Shown one piece after another: positions 54,427 to 63,784 of a stretch of DNA of 64,000 bases. The stretch covers positions 62,001-126,000 of the forward strand of contig NZ_AMPG01000006.1 of NCBI RefSeq assembly GCF_000299415.1. The letters run 5' to 3'. Both the position numbers and the translations under genes were made by a program. The notes under the pieces are model-generated. The model did not search any database, was not told the origin of the DNA, and worked only from the letters and a program-made list of their open reading frames with translations. Numbering within the stretch: position 1 is the stretch's first letter; each line of letters begins with the position of its first letter. This stretch comes from Candidatus Microthrix parvicella Bio17-1. GTDB taxonomy: Bacteria > Actinomycetota > Acidimicrobiia > Acidimicrobiales > Microtrichaceae.

Positions 54427-54947
54427 CGACCCTCCTGGCCGACGTTGCCAGCTACTCGGTACCCGTCAACATCGTGTTCGGGTTTATCGCGGCCTTGATG
54501 CTCTACGGGGCCGTGCGCGTGGTCACCACCGAAAACGTGGTGCACGCCGCCTTGTGGCTGGTGGTGGTGTTGGCCGGCATGGGTGGCCTCTACATTCTCT
54601 TGCAGGCCGAGTTCGTGGCCGTCACCCAGTTCATGGTGTACATCGGCGCAATCGTGGTGCTGATCCTCTTCGGCGTCATGCTGACCCGTACGCCGGGGGC
54701 GGAGGGCGTGGAGTCCAACAAGAAGATGGTGCCGATCGGTATCGTCACCGCGCTGCTGCTCTTTTCCGTCATGGCGTATTCGCTGATCGACAGCTTCGGC
54801 AGCGATCAGGTGCGGCCCACCGCCGGCAACCCCACCGAAGAACTGTCGGACGCCATCTTCTCGTCGTACCTCCTGCCCTTCGAGTTGGTGTCGGTGCTGT
54901 TGTTGGCTGCCCTGATCGGGGCCATCGTGCTGGCCCGGAAGGAATAA
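54423..54947 (+). CDS. nuoJ: Complex I subunit J (copy 2)
   Basis: The 174-aa ND6-type protein has five helices and the [20 protein letters not shown] signature. It lacks the acidic tail of copy 1. It lies 4 bp before nuoK2. Confidence 0.93.
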   Translation: MTTLLADVASYSVPVNIVFGFIAALMLYGAVRVVTTENVVHAALWLVVVLAGMGGLYILLQAEFVAVTQFMVYIGAIVVLILFGVMLTRTPGAEGVESNKKMVPIGIVTALLLFSVMAYSLIDSFGSDQVRPTAGNPTEELSDAIFSSYLLPFELVSVLLLAALIGAIVLARKE

Positions 54948-54951
54948 GCGG

Positions 54952-55248
54952 ATGCTCGTCAACCAATTCCTTTTGCTGTCCGCCATGCTGTTCTGCATCG
55001 GCGTGTACGGCGTGTTGGTGCGTCGCAACGGCGTCCTGGTGCTGATGTCGATCGAGCTGATCCTCAACTCGGTCAACCTCAACCTGATCGCCTTTGGCGG
55101 CATGCACGGTGTGGACGGGTCGGTGTTTGCCTTGTTCGTCATCGCCGTGGCCGCCGCCGAGGTGGGCGTGGGACTGGCCATCATCATGCTGATCTACCGC
55201 AACAAGGCCAGCGTGGATCTGGACCAACTCGACGAGATGAAGGGGTGA
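54952..55248 (+). CDS. nuoK: Complex I subunit K (copy 2)
   Basis: The 98-aa protein has three helices, with VLMSIELILNSVNLNLIAF and VAAAEVGVGLAIIMLIYR carrying the two conserved glutamates. The ND4L-type size is standard. nuoL2 begins 4 bp downstream. Confidence 0.95.
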   Translation: MLVNQFLLLSAMLFCIGVYGVLVRRNGVLVLMSIELILNSVNLNLIAFGGMHGVDGSVFALFVIAVAAAEVGVGLAIIMLIYRNKASVDLDQLDEMKG

Positions 55249-55252
55249 CGAG

Positions 55253-57490
55253 GTGACCGCCACCATCATGCTCGACAAGGTTTGGCTGCTCCCGGCCATC
55301 ATGTTGGCCAGCTTCCTGGCGATCCTCTTCTTTGGGAAGCGCTCGCCCGGTAAGGGCCACGCCATCGGTATCGCCGCCGTGGGTGTGTGTTGCGCCCTGG
55401 CGTTGGTGACCGCGGGCGAGTGGGTCACCCGCGACACCGGTCATGACGAGGTGACGGCGCTGTCTGACGTCGATTCCGCCTGTTCTCCGGCCGTGGCCAA
55501 GCTGGGCGCCGGTGAGGGTCACTCCGATGGTTCAGGCGAACACGCAATGGCGGCCGACGGCACGCTCGGGGTGGCAGCGCCTGCCGCTCCTTCGGCCGAA
55601 GGCGGCGAAGGCGAGCACTTCACACGGCCGGTGGTGCGTTGTGTCAGTTGGTGGCACTCGGGTGACACCAACATCACGGTGGGCACCCAGGTGGACGGCA
55701 TCGTCGTGATGATGTTGGTGGTGGTCACGCTCATCTCGTTGCTGGTGCACATCTTCTCCACCGATTACGTGCACGGCGACCGCCGCTACACCCACTACTT
55801 CGCGTTCCTCTCGCTGTTCACCGCATCGATGCTCTTCTTCGTGATGTCTCAGAGCACGATCCAGATGATCGTCGGTTGGGAGTTGGTGGGTGTCTGTTCC
55901 TTTGTGCTCATCGGCCACTGGTGGGAGGAGAGACCCAACTCAGATGCGGCGATGAAGGCGTTCCTCACCAACCGCGTGGGCGACATCGGCCTGCTGGTCG
56001 GCATGACCGTCCTGTTCTGGGCGTCGGGCAAGACGTTCAGCATCATGGACATCAACATCGCCGCCACCCGAGGCGCGATCTCGCAGACGGCGATGACCGT
56101 GGTCTCGCTGTCGCTGTTGGCCGCGGTGATGTCGAAGTCGGGCCAGTTCATTCTCCACACCTGGCTGCCCGATGCGATGGCGGGCCCAACGCCGGTGTCG
56201 GCGCTGATCCACGCCGCCACCATGGTGGTCGCCGGTATCTTCATGGTGGCTCGCCTCTACCCCGTCTTCTTCGAGGGACTGTCGATCGCCGGCGGCTCCA
56301 TCAACATGCTGGCGCTTGTTGGTTCGGTCACCGCCGTCCTCGGTGCCCTCCTGGCCTTCGTCCAGAAGGACATCAAGAAGGTGCTGGCGTACTCGACGGT
56401 GTCGCAGTTGGGCTTCATGGTGGCTGCGCTGGGCGTCGGCGCCTGGACCGCCGCCATGTTCCACCTGTTCACCCACGCCTTCTTCAAGGGCTGCCTGTTC
56501 TTGTGCGCCGGGTCGCTCAGCCACGCCTGCCACCACAGCTTCAACATGGTGGACGACATGGGTGGGCTGCGAAAGGTGATGCCCAAGACCTTCTGGGCCT
56601 TCGTGATCTCGGCCGCCAGCCTGGCGGGCATCTTCCCGCTTGCGGGCTTTTGGTCCAAGGACGAGATCCTGGCCGGTACCGGCGGTGTCAACAGCGGGGT
56701 TGGCAGCTACCAGATCGTGCTCGTCGCCCTCATCATCGGTGCCGTTTGCACCGCCGGCTACATGACCCGGGCCATCTGGTACGTGTTCTTTGGCGAGTAT
56801 CGAGGTCACGGCGAGCCGCATGAGTCGGGTCCGCGCATCACGATCCCGCTGATGATCCTGGCCACGCTGGCCGTCGTGGCCGGTTTCGTGAACCTGCCGG
56901 AGAAGATCTTCGTCGAGTTGCCATCCTGGCTCAGCCTTCGCTTCGAGCACGCGGTGGAGCCGGTGGGCCTCTACTTCCCGAACGAATCGACGGACTTCAC
57001 CCACGCCGCGTTCAACCCGGCACTGGCGGGCACGGCCCTGGCGCTTGCGCTGCTCTCAGCCGCCCTGGTCTGGTCGTTTTACACCGGCCGGCTCAAGGCG
57101 TTGCAGGGCTTGGCGGGGCGTAACAAGGCGGCCGGTTTGGGCAAGCGGATCCTGGAGAACAAGTACTACCTGGATTGGCTCTACACCGACATCATCGTTG
57201 GCTTCGTGAAAGGCCCGCTGGCAGGCGCTGCCAACTGGGTCAATCAGCATGTGATCGACGCCGTCGTCAACGGAGCAGGCTCCAACGCCGCCAAGGCGGG
57301 AGAATTCGTCTATCACCGCATCGACCAGAACGTGGTCGATGGCGCTGTCAACGGTGCGGGCATCGCTGCGGGCGCCACCGGCGGCGGCCTGTCCAAGATG
57401 CAGACCGGCAAGGTCCAGCAATACGGCGTGTTGATGTTTGCCGGTGCGGCCATCCTGACCGGCATCCTCGTGGCGGTGCTGACCACATGA
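55253..57490 (+). CDS. nuoL: Complex I subunit L (copy 2)
   Basis: The 745-aa ND5-type protein starts at GTG 55253. It shows GWELVGVCSFVLIGHWWEER, LPDAMAGPTPVSALIHAATM, QKDIKKVLAYSTVSQLGFMV and HAFFKGCLFLCAGSLSHACH. A polar Gly/Ala/Glu/His-rich insert at about 65-130, between the first helices, contains two cysteines (SACSPAV and RCVSWW) and has no counterpart in copy 1. The stop overlaps a small ORF (ATGA). Confidence 0.94.
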   Translation: MTATIMLDKVWLLPAIMLASFLAILFFGKRSPGKGHAIGIAAVGVCCALALVTAGEWVTRDTGHDEVTALSDVDSACSPAVAKLGAGEGHSDGSGEHAMAADGTLGVAAPAAPSAEGGEGEHFTRPVVRCVSWWHSGDTNITVGTQVDGIVVMMLVVVTLISLLVHIFSTDYVHGDRRYTHYFAFLSLFTASMLFFVMSQSTIQMIVGWELVGVCSFVLIGHWWEERPNSDAAMKAFLTNRVGDIGLLVGMTVLFWASGKTFSIMDINIAATRGAISQTAMTVVSLSLLAAVMSKSGQFILHTWLPDAMAGPTPVSALIHAATMVVAGIFMVARLYPVFFEGLSIAGGSINMLALVGSVTAVLGALLAFVQKDIKKVLAYSTVSQLGFMVAALGVGAWTAAMFHLFTHAFFKGCLFLCAGSLSHACHHSFNMVDDMGGLRKVMPKTFWAFVISAASLAGIFPLAGFWSKDEILAGTGGVNSGVGSYQIVLVALIIGAVCTAGYMTRAIWYVFFGEYRGHGEPHESGPRITIPLMILATLAVVAGFVNLPEKIFVELPSWLSLRFEHAVEPVGLYFPNESTDFTHAAFNPALAGTALALALLSAALVWSFYTGRLKALQGLAGRNKAAGLGKRILENKYYLDWLYTDIIVGFVKGPLAGAANWVNQHVIDAVVNGAGSNAAKAGEFVYHRIDQNVVDGAVNGAGIAAGATGGGLSKMQTGKVQQYGVLMFAGAAILTGILVAVLTT

Positions 57491-57621
57491 GCCCGGCCCC
57501 CATCAAGGCGATGATCGCCGAAGCGGCGACCTCACACGCCGCCGCACACCTGTCCCTCGTTCCCCCAGCGGCCCTGCGGTCGCGACGCTTCACCGCCAGT
57601 CACAGGAGATCCACCACATGA
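57487..57621 (+). CDS. Hidden 44-codon ORF coupling nuoL2 and nuoM2
   Basis: The ATG at 57487 overlaps the nuoL2 stop as ATGA, and the TGA at 57619-57621 overlaps the nuoM2 ATG (57618) as ATGA. The peptide starts MSPAPIKAMIAEAATSHAAA and is helical then basic. Double coupling in an operon built on ATGA junctions suggests it is translated, perhaps only to carry ribosomes into nuoM2. No family is recognised. Confidence 0.45.
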   Translation: MSPAPIKAMIAEAATSHAAAHLSLVPPAALRSRRFTASHRRSTT

Positions 57622-59147
57622 CGGACCAGACCTGGGTACTTCCGCTGCTGACCTTCCTCCCCCTTGTTGGGGCGGTGGTCATGATGTTGCTCGTTCCCAA
57701 AGAGGCCGAGAGCACACACAAACTCATCGCTTTGGTGTCGTCGTTGGCCGCCGCCGCCCTGGGTGTGGCCTTGTTCGCAAGCTTCAACTACGACGCTTCC
57801 AAAGACCTGCAGTTCGTCGTTGATCAGGCATGGATTCCCCGCATCGGCAGCCGGTTCATCATGGGGGTCGACGGGATTTCGTTGCCGCTGATCGGCCTGA
57901 CGCTGTTTGTGATCCCTCTGGTGGTCATCTACAGCTGGGACCACATTCCCAATCCGGGTAACCCCAAGGCGTTTCTGTCGCTCATCTTGATCCTCGAAAC
58001 CGGCATGCTCGGTTCGTTCGTCGCACAGGACCTGATCCTGTTCTTCGTGTTCTTCGAGGTCGTGCTGTTGCCGATGTACTTCCTGATCGGGGTGTGGGGC
58101 GGCCCAAATCGCCAGTACGCCGCCATCAAGTTCTTCCTGTACACGTTGTTCGGATCGGCGCTGATGATCGTCAGCTTCATCGCCATCTACTTCCTGTCCG
58201 ATCCGCAGACCTTCGATATGCGGGCGCTGCCGGCGGCGGCGGCTGGCATCTCCAGCGGTGCGGCGCTCTGGATCTTCGGCGGCATGTTCATGGGCTTCGG
58301 CATCAAAGTGCCGATCTTCCCGTTCCATACCTGGCTGCCCGACGCACACACGCAGGCTCCGACGGCGGGTTCGGTGATCCTGGCGGCGCTGATGCTGAAG
58401 CTGGGCACCTACGGATTCATCAGGATCGCCCTGCCGATCCTTCCCGACGCTGCCAAGCAGTGGGCGCCGGTGATCGGCATCCTGGCGGTGATCGGCATCA
58501 TTTACGGTGCGCTCGGCTGCCTGGCCCAGACCGACATGAAGCGACTCATTGCGTTCTCGTCGGTCTCGCACATGGGCTTCATCATGTTGGGTATCGCCTC
58601 CATGAACGACTTTGGCATCAACGCAGCCATCTTCGGCATGGTGGCTCACGGGCTGATCACCGGCATGTTGTTCTTCATCGCCGGGTCGATGAAGGACCGC
58701 TATCACACCCTTGAGATCAAGCGGTTGGGTGGCATGCTGGTTCAGGCGCCCAAGCTGGGTTGGATCCTTGGCTTGTGCACCATGGCTTCGCTCGGTCTGC
58801 CCGGCCTGGCCGGATTCTGGGGCGAGTTCCCCGCCATCCTGGCCGCCTATCAGCCCGCTCCCGGTATCAACCTCGTGCTCTTCCGGACCCTCATGGTGGT
58901 CGCCGCTCTTGGCACCGTGCTGGCAGCCGGCTACCTGCTGTGGCTGTTTCAGCGGACCAGCTTTGGGGTTCCGACCGACGAGTTTGAGAAGGACCCGGCC
59001 ATCGAGGACGTGAAGATGACCGAGTGGATCGCCTGGACCCCGATGATCGTCATGATCGTCGTGCTGGGCTTTGTGCCCGGGTTGATCATGAACATCACCA
59101 ATCCGGCTGCTGGGGCCTTGGCCGCGGCGTTCGGCGTCGGAGGCTGA
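57618..59147 (+). CDS. nuoM: Complex I subunit M (copy 2)
   Basis: The 509-aa ND4-type protein has FIMGVDGISLPLIGLTLFV, FFVFFEVVLLPMYFLIGVWG, HTWLPDAHTQAPTAGSVILA and QTDMKRLIAFSSVSHMGFIM. It lacks the polar tail of copy 1. nuoN2 starts 4 bp downstream. Confidence 0.95.
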   Translation: MTDQTWVLPLLTFLPLVGAVVMMLLVPKEAESTHKLIALVSSLAAAALGVALFASFNYDASKDLQFVVDQAWIPRIGSRFIMGVDGISLPLIGLTLFVIPLVVIYSWDHIPNPGNPKAFLSLILILETGMLGSFVAQDLILFFVFFEVVLLPMYFLIGVWGGPNRQYAAIKFFLYTLFGSALMIVSFIAIYFLSDPQTFDMRALPAAAAGISSGAALWIFGGMFMGFGIKVPIFPFHTWLPDAHTQAPTAGSVILAALMLKLGTYGFIRIALPILPDAAKQWAPVIGILAVIGIIYGALGCLAQTDMKRLIAFSSVSHMGFIMLGIASMNDFGINAAIFGMVAHGLITGMLFFIAGSMKDRYHTLEIKRLGGMLVQAPKLGWILGLCTMASLGLPGLAGFWGEFPAILAAYQPAPGINLVLFRTLMVVAALGTVLAAGYLLWLFQRTSFGVPTDEFEKDPAIEDVKMTEWIAWTPMIVMIVVLGFVPGLIMNITNPAAGALAAAFGVGG

Positions 59148-59151
59148 TCTC

Positions 59152-60666
59152 GTGCTCGCTTCGCTCATCGGCCAGGGCGCCGAGTTCGTCACCCCCACCA
59201 TCGATTGGCATGCGATTGCGCCCGAGTTGGTGCTGGCGGCGGTTGCGTTGGGAATTGTGCTGCTCGACTCGGTGCTGTTGGAACGGGCGAAGCCGCTCAT
59301 TCCCGGCATTGCCGGCCTGGGGTTCCTGGCTGCCCTGATCCCGGTGTTGACGTTGGCCACTGCCTCGCCGGAGATACGCAGCACCTTTGATGGCGCGTTC
59401 GTCATCAACAACCGGGCGCTGGCGCTCAAGGTGCTGTTCCTCGTCACCGGCTACATCGTGGTGTTGCTGTCCACCAAGTACGTGGCGGAGGGCGACTACT
59501 GGGAGAGCGAGTACTACGCGCTCATGATGTGCTCGGTGTTGGGCATGTCCGTGATGGCATCGGCCACCGACCTGATCACCATCTTCATCGCGTTGGAGCT
59601 CCTGTCGATTCCGGCCTACATGCTTGCCGGTTGGCGGAAGCGGGACACCAAATCCAACGAGGCGGGGCTGAAGTACTACCTGATGGGCGTCTTCGCCACC
59701 GGCATCTTCCTCTACGGCTTCAGCCTGCTCTACGGCGTGTCGGGCTCCACCAACCTCGGCGAGATTTCCAGAGCGATCGGCAAGGGCGATGCGCCCAGCT
59801 CGATCGTGGTGGTGGCGCTGGTACTCAGCATTATCGGGTTTGGCTTCAAGGTGTCAGCGGTTCCGTTCCATGCGTGGGCGCCCGACACCTACGAGGGTGC
59901 TCCCACCCCGATCACCGCCTTTCTCGCGGTGGCGTCCAAGGCCGCCGGTTTCGCCGCGCTGATTCAGCTGGTGTTCATTGGCTTCGCGGAGCGGGCCGAT
60001 GTGGTCCAGCCGCTGATGTTCATCCTGGCGGCGCTGTCGATGACCGTGGGCAACCTGATTGCTATCCGCCAGACCAACGTGGTGCGCATGCTCGCCTACT
60101 CCGGCATCGGACAGGCCGGATACATCCTTGCCTGCTTCGCCGTGTATGAGGCCAACCCCGAGCTCGCCGTGTCTGCGATCGTCAGTTACCTCTTGATTTA
60201 TGCGGCCATGAACCTGGGTGCATTCGCCTGCGTCATCGCGATCGCCCGCAAGACCGGCTCCGCTGAGCGCGACTCGATGCGTGGGCTGTTCTCCTATGCC
60301 CCGGGTGTGGCGGTCATGTTCACCCTGTTCCTTGCCTCGCTGGTGGGTATTCCGCCGCTGGGTGGCTGGTACGCCAAGTTCTCGGTGTGGAACGCACTGA
60401 TCGGTGCGGGCACGGGCATGGGCTATGCGCTTGCGGTGATCATGGCGGTCAACACTGCGATCGCCGCCTATTACTACATGGCCGTCGCCCACGCGATGTG
60501 GTTCGACGATGCGCCGGACGGCGACGTCACCCCGTTCAAGGTGCCTGTCAACCCGGTGGCGGCCATCGCCATCTGCTTGGTTGTCACCCTGGTGGCGGGT
60601 GTGTTGCCCGACCTGATCACCAAGATGTCCACCGTTCCTGCGCTTGCTGCCGGGCTGGGCGGATAG
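59152..60666 (+). CDS. nuoN: Complex I subunit N (copy 2)
   Basis: The 504-aa ND2-type protein starts at GTG 59152. It shows FIALELLSIPAYMLAGWRKR, SNEAGLKYYLMGVFATGIFL, FHAWAPDTYEGAPTPITAFL and QTNVVRMLAYSGIGQAGYIL. It closes the second complex I operon, directly before the MidA-like gene. Confidence 0.95.
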   Translation: MLASLIGQGAEFVTPTIDWHAIAPELVLAAVALGIVLLDSVLLERAKPLIPGIAGLGFLAALIPVLTLATASPEIRSTFDGAFVINNRALALKVLFLVTGYIVVLLSTKYVAEGDYWESEYYALMMCSVLGMSVMASATDLITIFIALELLSIPAYMLAGWRKRDTKSNEAGLKYYLMGVFATGIFLYGFSLLYGVSGSTNLGEISRAIGKGDAPSSIVVVALVLSIIGFGFKVSAVPFHAWAPDTYEGAPTPITAFLAVASKAAGFAALIQLVFIGFAERADVVQPLMFILAALSMTVGNLIAIRQTNVVRMLAYSGIGQAGYILACFAVYEANPELAVSAIVSYLLIYAAMNLGAFACVIAIARKTGSAERDSMRGLFSYAPGVAVMFTLFLASLVGIPPLGGWYAKFSVWNALIGAGTGMGYALAVIMAVNTAIAAYYYMAVAHAMWFDDAPDGDVTPFKVPVNPVAAIAICLVVTLVAGVLPDLITKMSTVPALAAGLGG

Positions 60667-60676
60667 CCACCAACCA

Positions 60677-61828
60677 TTGATCCAAGCCCCGGGCGGCCCG
60701 ACGAGCACACATCGGGCTCTCGGCGCCCATGCGGCGCTGATCGAGGCTGTGGTCCGCTCTGGCGGACTGCGTTTCGATGCGCTGTGGGAGTTGGCGCTGT
60801 ACGAGCCGGGCATTGGCTTCTACGAGACGGGCGGGGCGGCGGGTCGACGGGCCGACTTCCTCACCAGCGTTGAGCTTGGCCCGCTGTTTGGTGCCTGCAT
60901 CGCCCGGCGGGTGGACCAGGCATGGAACGCTGCCGGTCGTCCGGACACCTGGACGTTGGTGGATGCGGGTGCGGGTCCGGGCACGCTGGTACGTGCTGTG
61001 CTGGCAGCTCAGCCGGAGTGCGTTGGTGCGCTTGAAGTGGTGCTGGTGGAGCGTTCTGCGCGCCAACGCGCCGGGCACGCCGACCTGATCGGGTGGGCCG
61101 CCGACCGTGAGGTCGCGGTCCGATCACAGGCCGGCCTGCCCGAAGGCGTGGCCGGCGTGATCGTGGCCAACGAATTGCTGGACAACCTGCCCGCCCGAGT
61201 CGTCCAGCGTCACGGCGGCCAGGTCCAGGAGTTGTGGGTGGCGCCGGGAGGCGTGGCTCCAGCCTTCGAGAGGCCGGGGATCCCTGCGGCCGGCTCCGAA
61301 CTGGAGCTGACCTGGCGACCGATGGTTGGCGATGATGCCGCGGCGTTGGCTGCATGCGAGTGGTGGGACAACGTGCCGGATGATGCACCGGTGCCTTGGA
61401 GCGCAGGTGCGGCCGAGTGGGTTGCCGAAGCGCAGAGGCGGCTCGCCTCGGGCATCCTGGTGGTGGTGGATTACGGGGCTCGTACCAGCGCTGAGGTTGC
61501 CGGCCGTGACGGTTGGCTGCGGACCTACGCCCAGGGTGCTGTTGGGACGGATCCGTTGGAGAACTTGGGGGGTCGCGACCTCACCACGGACGTCCCGTTC
61601 GACCAGTTGCCGCAACCGGATCGCCTGGTCACCCAGGCTGACGCCCTGGTTTGTTGGGGGATCGACCAGTTGGTCGCGGCCGCTTCGGCGCGCCTGGCAG
61701 CGCGGCCCGACGCTGCCTTGGACCTGGCTCGGGCCCGAGACATCTCGCTGCTCAACGAGGCCCCGACGCTGGTTGACAGCGCTGGTCTCGGTGCCTTCCT
61801 GGTTGCCGAATGGGGCGCTGGTGGATAG
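60677..61828 (+). CDS. MidA/NDUFAF7-type SAM-dependent methyltransferase
   Basis: The protein of about 383 aa has LRFDALWELALYEPGIGFYE and RRADFLTSVELGPLFGACIA. The SAM-binding LVDAGAGPGTLVRAVLAAQP, GVIVANELLDNLPARVVQRH and ILVVVDYG are the set seen in COG1565. In mitochondria the family member NDUFAF7 dimethylates an arginine of the NuoD homologue during complex I assembly. The gene follows nuoN2 by about 10 bp, so a like role is plausible. The start is uncertain: TTG 60677 is used, and TTG 60644, inside nuoN2, is also in frame. Confidence 0.87.
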   Translation: MIQAPGGPTSTHRALGAHAALIEAVVRSGGLRFDALWELALYEPGIGFYETGGAAGRRADFLTSVELGPLFGACIARRVDQAWNAAGRPDTWTLVDAGAGPGTLVRAVLAAQPECVGALEVVLVERSARQRAGHADLIGWAADREVAVRSQAGLPEGVAGVIVANELLDNLPARVVQRHGGQVQELWVAPGGVAPAFERPGIPAAGSELELTWRPMVGDDAAALAACEWWDNVPDDAPVPWSAGAAEWVAEAQRRLASGILVVVDYGARTSAEVAGRDGWLRTYAQGAVGTDPLENLGGRDLTTDVPFDQLPQPDRLVTQADALVCWGIDQLVAAASARLAARPDAALDLARARDISLLNEAPTLVDSAGLGAFLVAEWGAGG

Positions 61829-61862
61829 GTCGCGGCCCCCAGGCCCCCACGGACGGTCCACG

Positions 61863-63626
61863 GTGAACGCGCTACGACGCCGTGGCCTGTTGGTGGTGAT
61901 GCTGGGGCTGGCGGTGTCCGCCGTGCTTGGTTGGGCGACACCCGCCGGTGCCCACGCCGACCTCATCTCCACCACGCCCACCCAGGGCTCCACCGTGGTG
62001 GAGGCCCCGCCGGTGCTGGTGATGACCTACTCGGAGCGGGTTAAGGTCAGCAGCGACGGGGTTCGGCTGTTGGACCCCACGGGTACGCCGGTGTCGGGTA
62101 TCTCGGCGTCCGCCAAGGGCCCCGAGGTGCGCATCGGTATTCCCGACCTCACTGAGCAGGGCACCTACACCGTCGATTGGAAGGCCGTGTCTGCCGACGG
62201 CCACCCCCTTCGAGGCGCATGGGTGTTCAACCTGGGCGTCGAGGGCGGCGGTGCCGACGTGGCGTTGGGGACCACCGGGCAGTCGCCGTTGATCGCCGCG
62301 CTCTCCGCCGCGGGGCGCTCGCTGGCGTTCGTGGCCATGTTCGTGCTGGCCGGGCAGTTGTTGTGGGCGGGCGTGGCCCGCTGGGGGCCGTTGGCGGCGT
62401 TGGCCTGGGCGGGCACGGTGTTGGTGGTGATCGCCGAGCTGTGGAGCGCCATCGCCGGAGGGGCGAGCGGCCCCGTGGACGCGCTCGGCACGGTGCTGGG
62501 CACCTCCAGCGGACGGTTCCTGGCCGCCACCGTCCTGTTGGTGGGCTACGGCCACCTGATGTGCGCCCTCGGCAGGCTCGATTCGCGTGCGCTGGGCGTG
62601 GTCTGGACCTGCGCCGTGGTGGCGGCGGCGCTGGTGGGCCATGCCACGGTGGTCGACCCGGTGTTGCTCAGCATCTTCGGCACCGTGGGTCACGTGACGG
62701 CGGCGGCGATCTGGGTGTCGGCCTTGGTGTGGACGGCCGGCGTGCTGCCGGGGCCCGTCCGGCGATGGAGGTTGGAGTCGGCGCCGGGCCCCGGCGACGA
62801 CGAGGAGGGCGAGCGCGGCGCTGCCGGGCGAGACGGCAACACGCCGACGCCGGGGTGCTCCGCAACCGAGGGTCACTGGGAGTTGCTCCACCGGGCGATT
62901 CGGTTCTCCCCGTGGGGCCTGGGAGCGGTGGTGGTGCTCCTGGGCACGGGCGTCGCCATGCTGCTGGTGCGTGTCCACGGCCCTTCCGGATTGGTCACCT
63001 CCGGATATGGCCTGCTCGGGGTCGCCAAGCTGGTCGTCCTCGCGGCGGCGGTCGCACTTGCGGCCCGCAACAAGTGGTGGCTGATCCCCAGATTGGCCCG
63101 CGCCTTTCCCGGGCTCGCTCCCGAGGGCGCCGATGCCAAGGACGCCCAGCGGTCCGCCCGGGCGCTGCAGCGGGCGGTTCAGGCCGAGATGGTGCTGCTC
63201 ACCGTCGCCGTGGTGCTCGGCGGCGTGCTTGGGGCGACGGCGCCGCCGCCCGAAGTGTCCGCCGCGTCGAACGACCCGGGCACGGCGGTCGCCTCGGACA
63301 CATTCAGCGACGTGGCCGACTTCGGTCCGTACCAGGCTCAGATTCAGATGTCACCGGTTCGGGTGGGTCCCACCGTGGCTCACGTGACCGTGGTCGACCC
63401 GACTGGACCTCCGCCCGAGGATCTGTCCGAGCTGACCGTGAGCTTTGCGCTCCCGTCAGCGGATCTGGGCCCGATCGAGCCTGAACTGATTGAATTGAAT
63501 CCTAGTCACGTGATAGCGGACGACGTGCCGTTGACCTCCCCGGGTGAGTGGATGGTCACCGTGGACGCACGTCGGGGAACCGCCGAGTTCCTGCGAGCCA
63601 CCTTTCAGGTGGACATCGGCGGCTGA
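61863..63626 (+). CDS. CopC-CopD fusion copper protein with C-terminal YtkA-like domain
   Basis: The 587-aa protein starts at GTG 61863 with a signal peptide ending TPAGAHADL; the mature N-terminal His is the copper ligand typical of CopC. The CopC domain (about 30-125) includes SADGHPLRGAWVFNLG. Eight membrane helices of CopD type follow (about 145-420), starting GRSLAFVAMFVLAGQLLWAG. A long polar loop (GDDEEGERGAAGRDGNTPTP) lies between helices. The last 120 residues form an outer beta domain like YtkA/FixH. A role in copper uptake, perhaps for oxidase assembly, fits the respiratory context. GTG 61819 is an alternative start. Confidence 0.87.
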   Translation: MNALRRRGLLVVMLGLAVSAVLGWATPAGAHADLISTTPTQGSTVVEAPPVLVMTYSERVKVSSDGVRLLDPTGTPVSGISASAKGPEVRIGIPDLTEQGTYTVDWKAVSADGHPLRGAWVFNLGVEGGGADVALGTTGQSPLIAALSAAGRSLAFVAMFVLAGQLLWAGVARWGPLAALAWAGTVLVVIAELWSAIAGGASGPVDALGTVLGTSSGRFLAATVLLVGYGHLMCALGRLDSRALGVVWTCAVVAAALVGHATVVDPVLLSIFGTVGHVTAAAIWVSALVWTAGVLPGPVRRWRLESAPGPGDDEEGERGAAGRDGNTPTPGCSATEGHWELLHRAIRFSPWGLGAVVVLLGTGVAMLLVRVHGPSGLVTSGYGLLGVAKLVVLAAAVALAARNKWWLIPRLARAFPGLAPEGADAKDAQRSARALQRAVQAEMVLLTVAVVLGGVLGATAPPPEVSAASNDPGTAVASDTFSDVADFGPYQAQIQMSPVRVGPTVAHVTVVDPTGPPPEDLSELTVSFALPSADLGPIEPELIELNPSHVIADDVPLTSPGEWMVTVDARRGTAEFLRATFQVDIGG

Positions 63627-63784
63627 GCACCCGGCAATTGCAGATGGACGACCTGCCTGGTTCAGTCCTGAGCGGTGTTTAAAGCATTTCGTACAGTATA
63701 CGATCTATTGGTAGATATGGGTGCATTCCCCCTTCTTTGGGCGGGGCCTTGCATTTTCAGTTGGTATCGGGCAGATTCAAAGAC

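Noticed and set aside
57600-59447. 615-codon minus-strand frame antisense to nuoM2
   Set aside because: It has the same His/Asp/Arg-rich shadow composition opposite a well-supported gene.
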